A stretch of 8,696 nt of DNA, taken from positions 1-8,696 of the forward strand of contig JAUXFK010000118.1 in the NCBI GenBank assembly GCA_030623035.1, in the 5' to 3' direction. Source of the DNA: Deltaproteobacteria bacterium. GTDB lineage: Bacteria > Desulfobacterota > UBA8473. The notes under the pieces were generated by a model. That model was not told the DNA's origin. It ran no database searches and saw only the letters and a program-made list of their open reading frames with translations. The first letter of the stretch is position 1. Every line of letters starts with the position of its first letter. A program made the translations under genes and the position numbers. Of the stretch, positions 1-6,109 are shown in pieces.

Positions 1-199
1 GTAACTACTCAGCCGCCGATCTACGCTGATCATCACTGATATTTTTTCTTTTATTATCATATACAAACCTTTTGAACTCCGGTTTCCTGCCAAAATTCAA
101 TAATAAGCCAACTTCTATATTTGTTGCCTTCAAGTAATTGATTAATTGTATTTAAACCTGTCTGCGTTCATCTGCGTGAATCTCCGGCTGAATAGTTAC
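1..199. repeat. small element with inverted ends carrying a GxxExxY gene remnant
   Basis: The first 15 bases (GTAACTACTCAGCCG) are the reverse complement of 185-199 (CGGCTGAATAGTTAC) with one mismatch, so the stretch is bounded by inverted repeats. The right end also carries the phrase CTGCGTTCATCTGCGTGAAT (161-180), a type of sequence I recall beside GxxExxY genes in many environmental bacteria. Between the ends lies only the C-terminal part of such a gene on the minus strand. I infer a deletion derivative of a repeat-bounded GxxExxY cassette. The left boundary may continue beyond the window, so full length is unknown. Confidence 0.5.
5..151 (-). pseudogene. GxxExxY family protein, C-terminal remnant
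   Basis: The minus strand reads 48 codons from 151 to a TAG at 7-5. The product contains INYLKATNIEVGLLLNFG followed by KPEFKRFV, which I recognise as the conserved C-terminal block of the GxxExxY family (small proteins thought to be related to PD-(D/E)XK nucleases; function not established). A TAA at 154-152 lies directly upstream in frame. The N-terminal two thirds, including the GxxExxY motif itself, are absent, and the sequence changes at once into the terminal repeat. There is no start codon with a ribosome binding site. It is therefore a dead fragment. Family assignment is from memory of the motif, not a search. Confidence 0.6.
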
Positions 200-239
200 A
201 GATTTTTTACTAAAACTTAATTTTTCAACATTTTTGGTT

Positions 240-257
240 AAGGTATCAAAATACCTT
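240..257. repeat. short perfect hairpin AAGGTAT-caaa-ATACCTT
   Basis: A 7-bp perfect inverted repeat with a 4-base loop lies between the GxxExxY remnant and the promoter of the ABC ATPase gene. Two further T residues follow on the plus strand. The stem is AT-rich and would be a weak terminator. It could equally be an operator or chance. Confidence 0.25.
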
Positions 258-312
258 TTACATGTCAACAGAATAACATACTCTTACTTTCCTGTTATAT
301 TTAACAGAATCC

Positions 313-341
313 TTGACATAAAAACCTCTTTAAGTTATACG
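313..341 (+). promoter_or_regulatory. sigma70-like promoter for the ABC ATPase gene
   Basis: A perfect -35 box TTGACA (313-318) is followed after 17 bases by TATACG (336-341), a 4-of-6 match to the -10 consensus. The predicted transcript would start near 348 and have a leader of about 30 nt before the ATG at 380. It suggests the ATPase gene can be transcribed on its own rather than only from an upstream transporter operon. Confidence 0.5.
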
Positions 342-379
342 ATTTGATAACAGGCAGATAAAAGGGGAAACCACATAAA

Positions 380-1360
380 ATGGCTAAAAAAATATTAGAT
401 ATTATCGATCTAGAGACCCACTTCATAACAGAGGAAGGGATAATAAAGGCTGTTGATGGTGTAAATCTAGCCCTTAATGAAGGAGACACACTTGGTTTGG
501 TAGGGGAATCAGGATGTGGGAAGAGCGTTACCGCACTCTCTATTATGCGGTTGGTTCCTGATCCGCCCGGGAAGATCTTAGGAGGCGAAGTACGATTTGA
601 AGGTAGAGATCTCCTTAAACTAAATGAAGCGGAGATGCGAAAGATCAGGGGAAACAAGATATCCATGATATTCCAGGAACCGATGACCTCTCTAAACCCG
701 GTCTTAAAGATAGGAGAGCAGATTTCGGAGGTTATAAGGCTCCATAAGGGGGCATCAAAGAAGGATGCTATTGATAGGTCTGTAGACATGCTAAAACTGG
801 CAGGATTCCCTTCCCCACAGACAAGGATAGAAGAATATCCACATCAGATGAGTGGAGGGATGCGGCAAAGGGTAATGATTGCTATGGCGCTATCGTGTGA
901 TCCGAAATTGATGATTGCCGATGAACCCACAACTGCTCTTGATGTGACGATACAGGCCCAGATAATGGACTTGATGAATCGGCTGAAAGAAGAAAGAAGG
1001 ATGTCAATTCTCTTGATCACTCACGATTTAGGAGTCATAGCTGAGACTGCTAAGTATGTGGCTGTTATGTATGCAGGTAAGATCGTCGAATATGCGGATG
1101 TAATCGATCTTTTTAAGACCCCCAAGCACCCTTATACGAAAGGACTTCTTTCGTCGCTTCCTAGAATAGATGAAAGAATAGAAACCAAGAAGAGGTTAAA
1201 TGTTATACCTGGAATGGTACCAGGACCCTCAGATATCCCTGAAGGGTGCAGATTTTATCCAAGGTGCACGCATTCCATGCCGGTATGTGCTGAGCAAGAA
1301 CCGTGGTTAAAAGAGGATACCAACGGTCATCTAGTAAGCTGTTGGATATATCTCTCTTAG
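380..1360 (+). CDS. oligopeptide/dipeptide ABC transporter ATP-binding protein (OppD/DppD type)
   Basis: This is one of the two cytoplasmic ATPases that power peptide (or, in some relatives, nickel or glutathione) import with two permeases and a binding protein. The 326 residues match the usual OppD/DppD length. Visible motifs are Walker A GESGCGKS (42-49), Q-loop FQEP around Q99, signature MSGGMRQ (157-163), Walker B LMIADEP (177-183) and switch His215. The C-terminal oligo_HPY region has HPYTKGLL (250-257) and four cysteines (C290, C296, C303, C321), the pattern linked in some OppD proteins to a 4Fe-4S cluster. An AGGGG at 363-367 lies 12 nt before the ATG, which is somewhat far. The usual partners DppB, DppC and DppF/OppF are not next to it: a decayed repeat lies upstream and convergent hemC downstream. 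Its last 30 bp overlap the 3' end of hemC. OppD and DppD cannot be told apart here, and the substrate is unknown. Confidence 0.93.
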   Translation: MAKKILDIIDLETHFITEEGIIKAVDGVNLALNEGDTLGLVGESGCGKSVTALSIMRLVPDPPGKILGGEVRFEGRDLLKLNEAEMRKIRGNKISMIFQEPMTSLNPVLKIGEQISEVIRLHKGASKKDAIDRSVDMLKLAGFPSPQTRIEEYPHQMSGGMRQRVMIAMALSCDPKLMIADEPTTALDVTIQAQIMDLMNRLKEERRMSILLITHDLGVIAETAKYVAVMYAGKIVEYADVIDLFKTPKHPYTKGLLSSLPRIDERIETKKRLNVIPGMVPGPSDIPEGCRFYPRCTHSMPVCAEQEPWLKEDTNGHLVSCWIYLS

Positions 1361-2266
1361 AATTTCTGCTGCCCCTTTGTCCAACAGCCTTTGGGCAAGT
1401 CTTTCACCCAATACAGTGGGGTTATCAGGGCTTCCCTGGATACTGTCCCTTAATAGTATCTTCCCATCAATACTGCTTACAATCCCGCTGAGCGATAAAA
1501 CCCCATTATAGATTTCTCCCAATGCGGCGATTGGAACTTGACACCCTCCCCCCAATCTTTCCAAGAATTGTCTCTCTGCAGTGATTGCTATCTCTGAATC
1601 AGTAGAGTTCAGAAAACTTACAATTTCGTTTATCCTATTGTCATCGATCCTGGATTCAATCCCTAATGCTCCCTGTCCTATAGCCGGCAACATAATATCC
1701 GGGGAAATATACTCTGATATCCTGCATTCTAAGTCCAGCCTCTTTACCCCTGCACCAGCCACAACAATTGCATCGAGAGAAGATGTCATAAGCTTTTTCA
1801 ACCTTGTATCCAAGTTGCCCCTAAGTGGTATCATTTGGAAGCCTGGGTAAAGGTTAAGAAGTTGAGCCTGCCTCCTCAGGCTACTGGTACCTATCCTGGA
1901 ATCCGGCGGCATGTCTATAAGCTTTAGGTTATTCTTAGATATGAGGGCATCTCTAAAGTCTTCTCTACCTGTTATCGCAATTATTTGTAAACCTTCAGGG
2001 AGAGCTGTAGGGACGTCTTTCATACTATGGACGGCAAAATCAATCTTCGCTCTGATAAGGGCATCTTCGATCTCTTTAACAAAGAGACCCTTGCCTCCAA
2101 CCTTTGCCAATGGTACATCTGTTATCCTATCTCCTTTGGTCTTTATCTTCTCCAATTTGCATTTTATCTCTGGATATCTATTTTCTATCTGTGCTTTTAC
2201 CCAGTTTGCCTGCCACAATGCAAGCTTACTGGAACGGGTGCCTATCCTTATAATGTCCTTTTCCAT
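1331..2266 (-). CDS. hemC: hydroxymethylbilane synthase (porphobilinogen deaminase)
   Basis: HemC is a cytosolic enzyme that joins four porphobilinogen molecules into hydroxymethylbilane, the common precursor of haem, sirohaem and corrinoids. At 311 residues it has the family length. It opens with IRIGTRSSKLALWQA (6-20), has HSMKDVP with the catalytic Asp84, the Arg-rich segment SSLRRQAQ (128-135), LRGN (148-151), LPAIGQGALG (193-202), and the dipyrromethane-cofactor cysteine C242 in LGGGCQVP. C242 and D84 fall at the same numbers as in E. coli. The ATG at 2266 has AGGA four bases upstream. It lies 226 bp after the cNMP-fold gene, with a small GC hairpin just before its ribosome binding site. 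hemA and hemD, frequent neighbours in related bacteria, are not adjacent. The TAG at 1333-1331 lies inside the convergent ABC ATPase gene. Confidence 0.97.
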   Translation of the reverse strand: MEKDIIRIGTRSSKLALWQANWVKAQIENRYPEIKCKLEKIKTKGDRITDVPLAKVGGKGLFVKEIEDALIRAKIDFAVHSMKDVPTALPEGLQIIAITGREDFRDALISKNNLKLIDMPPDSRIGTSSLRRQAQLLNLYPGFQMIPLRGNLDTRLKKLMTSSLDAIVVAGAGVKRLDLECRISEYISPDIMLPAIGQGALGIESRIDDNRINEIVSFLNSTDSEIAITAERQFLERLGGGCQVPIAALGEIYNGVLSLSGIVSSIDGKILLRDSIQGSPDNPTVLGERLAQRLLDKGAAEILREIYPTAY

Positions 2267-2279
2267 ATTTTCCTATTAC

Positions 2280-2299
2280 CAGGGGGTGCTTATCCCCTG
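2280..2299 (-). promoter_or_regulatory. stem-loop in the hemC leader, next to its ribosome binding site
   Basis: On the minus strand CAGGGG, an 8-nt loop and CCCCTG form a perfect 6-bp GC-rich stem ending 13 nt before the hemC ATG and 5 nt before its AGGA. It has no T-tract and so is not a typical terminator. Its position would suit translational control or protection of the mRNA 5' end. I found no convincing promoter in 2267-2492, so whether hemC is transcribed from its own promoter or by readthrough is open. Confidence 0.3.
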
Positions 2300-2492
2300 A
2301 TTCACCATCTGATTTACAAACGTCCTATCATATAAGGGCAAATTCGTTTTCTGCTGGAGCAAAGTGGTGAAACAAAAATCAGTGAAAAAGAAACTTTATC
2401 ATATACTTACAAAATTAGGCGGTGGATTTTGGTTATCTGTCCTTCATTTGCATACTCGATTAGAATAATTAACAGGATCACCCCGAAGAAAA

Positions 2493-3191
2493 TTATTTTC
2501 GGCTTTTAACCCACCATTTTCCCATAGAAACAATCTGCTCATTAAGGAATCTGACTCTATCATTCAATACATGCAGTATCCTTTTCATGATTTTTAAGGC
2601 TAGGTCATTATCTTCATTCATAATTTTAGAAAAATGCAGCTCATCAATCTCCAGAACACGGGTCTCTCGCACCGCAATAACAGAGGCTGAAGAAGGAAGG
2701 TTCTCGATGAAGGACATCTCTCCAAAGATATCCCCATCCCCTAAATCAGCGATGGTCTTTGTCGATTCTTCAGTTATCTTCTTTGATACCTTTACCTGCC
2801 CTGAGTATATAATACTTAAAGTTCCTCTTTCTACCCCTTCGGTCATCAGTTTGGCATCTTTTTCATAAGTGACATCTCTACAACAAAGCAGAATCTTTAT
2901 GATTTCATCGTCATTGAATCCATTAAAAAAAGCCAGGTCTTTTAAGGAACTGACAGTAATATCTGAAGAAATATTTAGCTTTCTTCTGTATCTCTTTTCA
3001 GAGGATATTAAATTGACTATAGGACAATAGTTAATGATCCCGGTGATTAAAGAATATAACCCGAGGATAAATAGAATTACTTTAACAATAGGGCCTAAAA
3101 ATTCACCAAAATAAAGTAAGGCAGAACCAATGAGAATTATCCCCCCTAAAATTCGAAGCCCTCTATCGATTGGGATTTCAACGGTCTTCAA
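2493..3191 (-). CDS. membrane protein: DUF2892/YgaP-like domain fused to a cyclic-nucleotide-binding fold
   Basis: The 232-residue protein has two parts. Residues 1-60 form two hydrophobic helices (about 12-30 and 33-53) ending in NYCPIVNL, typical of the DUF2892 YgaP-type inner-membrane domain. Residues about 80-205 form a cNMP-binding (CRP-like) beta-roll with the phosphate-binding-cassette core FGEM (156-159) and PSSAS (166-170). In cAMP-binding members an Arg follows the Pro to hold the phosphate; here it is Ser167, so cAMP/cGMP binding in the standard way is doubtful. There is no helix-turn-helix after the roll, so it is not a DNA-binding CRP. I infer a membrane-tethered sensor or adaptor. 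The start is TTG at 3191, chosen because AAGGGGGTG lies seven bases upstream. It follows the prfB stop by 30 bp, so the two are probably cotranscribed. Confidence 0.85.
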   Translation of the reverse strand: MKTVEIPIDRGLRILGGIILIGSALLYFGEFLGPIVKVILFILGLYSLITGIINYCPIVNLISSEKRYRRKLNISSDITVSSLKDLAFFNGFNDDEIIKILLCCRDVTYEKDAKLMTEGVERGTLSIIYSGQVKVSKKITEESTKTIADLGDGDIFGEMSFIENLPSSASVIAVRETRVLEIDELHFSKIMNEDNDLALKIMKRILHVLNDRVRFLNEQIVSMGKWWVKSRK

Positions 3192-3221
3192 GAAAAGTCA
3201 CCCCCTTTTCGTTTCCATCCT

Positions 3222-4347
3222 TTATGTGGTATTTAAGGAGGGGTGGCTTACTCTATTATTGGAGAGCAAGAAGGTTTCAATGAAACTGTCAATGTCTCCG
3301 TCCAATACAGCGTCTACGTTCCCCACCTCTTTATTTGTCCTATGATCCTTGACCATCCTGTAGGGATGGAGGATATAGGAACGGATCTGACTCCCCCAGG
3401 CAATCTCCTTTTTATTGCTGTGGAGTTCATTCATCTTCTCAGCCTTCTTTTTCAGCTCCAGCTCATAGAGTCTTGATTTGAGTACCTTCATCGCCATGGT
3501 CTTGTTCTTATGCTGAGATCTCAAATTTTGACACTGTACAACAATTCCTGTCGGAATGTGCGTAATTCTAACAGCAGAATCTGTTCTGTTGACATGCTGC
3601 CCTCCAGCGCCACTGGCACGAAATGTGTCTATCCTCAGATCCTCCTCACTTATATCCACATCTATTTCGTTATCAATATCAGGATAAACAAATATGGAAG
3701 CAAAGGAGGTATGACGTCGTCCCCCGGCATCAAAAGGCGAAATTCGAACCAATCTGTGTATCCCTATCTCTGCTTTTAGTAGACCATATGCATAGTCTCC
3801 TTCTACAGTAAAGGTTACACTCTTTATTCCTGCCTCATCTGCGCGCAGATAATCTACGATCTCTGTTCTAAACCCCTTTCTTTCAGTCCACCGCAAATAC
3901 ATCCTCATCAATATCTCTGCCCAGTCTTGAGCTTCGGTTCCGCCGGCTCCCGCATGGATGCTAATGATTGCATTGTTGAAATCATTCTCCTCTCCCAGCA
4001 TCCGCATGACTTCCATATTATGGGCCTCTTTTTCTATCCCATCAAGGCTTGATTCGATTTCGGCAATGACTTCTTCATCCCCTTCTTCTTGACCAAGCTC
4101 CAGGAGAATCATGACATCTTCAAGGTTCCTCTTTTGCTCTTCCCACTTACTGACTATATTATTAAGAGACTTTCTTTCTTTTAAGAATATCTGTGCTTTT
4201 TCTTTGTCATCCCAAAAATCTTGTTTTGACATCAACTTTTCTATATCATTTAATTTTAAATTTATACCGTCAATATCAAAGATAACCTCGAATATCATCC
4301 AATCTTTTATCCAAATCTCTAAGTCTTTCTTGAGCCTCGTCTAACAC
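3222..4347 (-). CDS. prfB: peptide chain release factor 2, with programmed +1 frameshift
   Basis: RF2 releases finished proteins at UGA and UAA. The full product is read from GTG 4347-4345 to CTT 4281-4279, then shifts +1 past T4278 and continues from GAT 4277 to the TAA at 3224-3222: 23 plus 351 residues, 374 in total (E. coli RF2 has 365). In full-length numbering the stop-codon-recognising SPF is at 203-205 and the catalytic GGQ at 248-250, each two residues from its E. coli position. The N-terminal part has FWDD and a helical region, then HAGAGGTEAQDW, the usual domain order. GTG is the right start: GAGAGGTG lies upstream with 7-nt spacing and an in-frame TGA precedes it by one codon. Starting at ATG 4298, as a plain ORF call would, gives a wrong N-terminus that bypasses the regulatory shift. 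The first 29 bp overlap the end of lnt, suggesting translational coupling. Confidence 0.97.
4275..4290 (-). promoter_or_regulatory. prfB: prfB programmed +1 frameshift site
   Basis: On the minus strand the zero frame reads CGA GGT TAT CTT TGA (4290-4276), encoding RGYL and then stop, the conserved RF2 peptide. The Shine-Dalgarno-like GAGGT (4289-4285) lies three bases upstream of the slippery CTT-T, the same spacing as in E. coli. With little RF2 present, the ribosome pauses at UGA and slips from CTT to TTT, and RF2 is made. With enough RF2, synthesis ends after 23 codons. The base after TGA is T rather than the C of E. coli. Confidence 0.95.
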
Positions 4348-5821
4348 TTTTCAACACCTCTCTTATTATTATCATTAACATTAACACCAAACAGATTTGA
4401 GCAAAAATATCTCCATATTCTGTATAAAATGTATTGATCCTGACCAACTGGATACCATCTACCAAAGACCCTTTTGTAAATATCTCAGTGGCAAGCCTCG
4501 TCTTTCCAGTGGCATCAATAATTGAACTTATGCCTGTATTTGCAGCCCTTAATATAAAGACCCTGTTTTCAACCGCTCGAAAGACAACCATGGAGTGATG
4601 CTGGTAAGGAGCAAATGTTTTACCAAACCATGCATCATTGGTTATATTCACCAGAAAACATGCCCCTTTCTTGACGAATTTCCGGACAAGGTCAGGAAAG
4701 ATTGCCTCATAACAAATGAAAACGCCGACTTTTCCAAGAGGAAACGCTAAGGGCTCAATGCTTTCCCCCGAAGAAAAATCACTGATTCCGGCAGTAATCT
4801 TTTTAATAAAATAGAGATACTTACCTAAGGGGACATACTCACCCAGTGGAACCAGATGGATCTTATCGTATCTCCCGAGGAGACTTCCATTGGGTGATAT
4901 TAAAAAAGCACTATTAAAATACCGGGCCTCTCTATTCTCAAACCGATAAGCAGGGCTGCCGAAGAGAAGGTATGATCCGGTCTCCTTTGAGATATCAAAG
5001 ATCAGCTTTCTATGCTTGCTGTCAGATTGAAAGTAAAAGGGAGTCGCCGTCTCTGGCCATACAATTAAATCAGGGCCGGATTTCGCAGCCTGAAGACTCA
5101 ATTCTTTGTATATTCTGGTTGTCTCATCTTGAAAGGCCGGGTCCCATTTCTTACTCTGATCGATATTCCCCTGGATTAGCGAAACCTTAATGGTTTTAAA
5201 CGCCTGGGATTTTTTATATACATCAGCGAATCGCCACTGTCCGTAAAAAAGCGTAATGAATAAGAGCAGAAAGGTAAAAGCGATCTCTTTATAGAACCTT
5301 TTTTCTCTATTTAAAAACCAGTTATAAGACAAATTGAACAACAGGGCATTTACCAGGACGATAAGGAAACTAATCCCATAGACCCCGGTAATATCTGAAA
5401 CCTGGATAAGGGGCAGACAGAGATACTGGGAGTAACCCAAACTTTCCCAGGGGAAACCCGTAAAAAAAAATGACCGCACATATTCTATAGAAACCCAGAT
5501 GAACGGGGCTGCTGCAAACTCCTTTAAGCCAGGTCTTATCTGTGCGAACCTTACCAGAAATGCAAAAGCACCAATGAAAAGGCTCAAATACGAAACAAGG
5601 AGTATCAGGACAAAGATACTGAATATACAGTTAAGATCGCCATATCTCGAAACAGCGATAAAGACCCAGTTCACCAACCCCAGGAAAAATACGAAGCCGG
5701 TAATTGTACCCAGGCAGAAACTATGGTAAAGGTTTTTCCCTTGGATTGCGTAGAATAAGGGGATCAAAGCAAACCAGGCAATAAATTCAAGATTGAACCT
5801 GGGGAATACGATAATGAGCAA
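4319..5821 (-). CDS. lnt: apolipoprotein N-acyltransferase
   Basis: Lnt is an inner-membrane enzyme that N-acylates the N-terminal cysteine of lipoproteins, the last maturation step before Lol sorting to the outer membrane. The called 500 residues contain several hydrophobic helices in the first 195, then a periplasmic nitrilase domain (about 210-460), then a last helix (472-488). The triad residues are visible: Glu257 in VWPETATPF, Lys320 in YDKIHLVPLGEY and Cys370 in FICYEAIFP, matching E. coli E267, K335 and C387. The start is uncertain. TTG 5821 has no clear ribosome binding site and cuts the first helix in half. The frame stays open upstream to a TAA at 5881-5879 and encodes RPKDIILSICSGAL, which fits a normal Lnt N-terminus, but contains only ATA or CTG as starts. 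The 3' end overlaps the prfB start by 29 bp. Confidence 0.96.
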   Translation of the reverse strand: MLIIVFPRFNLEFIAWFALIPLFYAIQGKNLYHSFCLGTITGFVFFLGLVNWVFIAVSRYGDLNCIFSIFVLILLVSYLSLFIGAFAFLVRFAQIRPGLKEFAAAPFIWVSIEYVRSFFFTGFPWESLGYSQYLCLPLIQVSDITGVYGISFLIVLVNALLFNLSYNWFLNREKRFYKEIAFTFLLLFITLFYGQWRFADVYKKSQAFKTIKVSLIQGNIDQSKKWDPAFQDETTRIYKELSLQAAKSGPDLIVWPETATPFYFQSDSKHRKLIFDISKETGSYLLFGSPAYRFENREARYFNSAFLISPNGSLLGRYDKIHLVPLGEYVPLGKYLYFIKKITAGISDFSSGESIEPLAFPLGKVGVFICYEAIFPDLVRKFVKKGACFLVNITNDAWFGKTFAPYQHHSMVVFRAVENRVFILRAANTGISSIIDATGKTRLATEIFTKGSLVDGIQLVRINTFYTEYGDIFAQICLVLMLMIIIREVLKSVRRGSRKT

Positions 5822-5895
5822 TGCGCCTGAGCATATTGACAGTATTATATCTTTTGGCCTTATCGATGATATTATCTGTTACCACCACCCTTCTA

Positions 5896-6084
5896 TTAAA
5901 CCTGTTTTCGGCTGAACTTCTCTTCCAATATTTGATAGAATAGCGTAACCGCTTTATCGAGCTGGTCTTTTGAAAAGGATTTGGTTCTTACATGAAAATA
6001 CTGACAGGCTGAATAAGGTATCTTAAACCCTGAAACATCTTCTTTGATTAATTCAATCTCTCTTTGAAAATCTTCTTCTTCCAT
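5896..6084 (-). CDS. uncharacterised 62-residue protein
   Basis: This small gene lies 25 bp after the radical SAM gene and before lnt on the same strand. The ATG at 6084 has GAAGG about four bases upstream and an in-frame TAA 15 bp before it, so it is a self-contained frame and not the tail of a longer one. The product is highly charged: an acidic start (MEEEDFQ), then KIPYSACQYFHVRTKSFS and an amphipathic helix through ILEEKFSRKQV. It has no signal peptide or membrane segment. The FS-K-DQL-DKA pattern faintly recalls the C-terminal helices of the DNA polymerase III delta subunit, but I would not name it on that. It ends with TAA followed at once by TAG. Position and start signals argue it is real; the function is unknown. 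Confidence 0.6.
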   Translation of the reverse strand: MEEEDFQREIELIKEDVSGFKIPYSACQYFHVRTKSFSKDQLDKAVTLFYQILEEKFSRKQV

Positions 6085-6109
6085 CTTCCCTTCAATCCCT
6101 TACAATCCT

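Noticed and set aside
301..789. 162-codon minus-strand open frame opposite the ABC ATPase N-terminus
   Set aside because: It is a shadow of the plus-strand gene, whose Walker A, Q-loop and other motifs are clear. It has no family-like motif and lies across that gene's promoter.
2482..2502. CCGAA/TTCGG hairpin at the end of the cNMP-fold gene
   Set aside because: The T-tract (CTTTT) follows on the plus strand, where no gene ends. On the minus strand there is no T-run, and the stem overlaps the stop codon.
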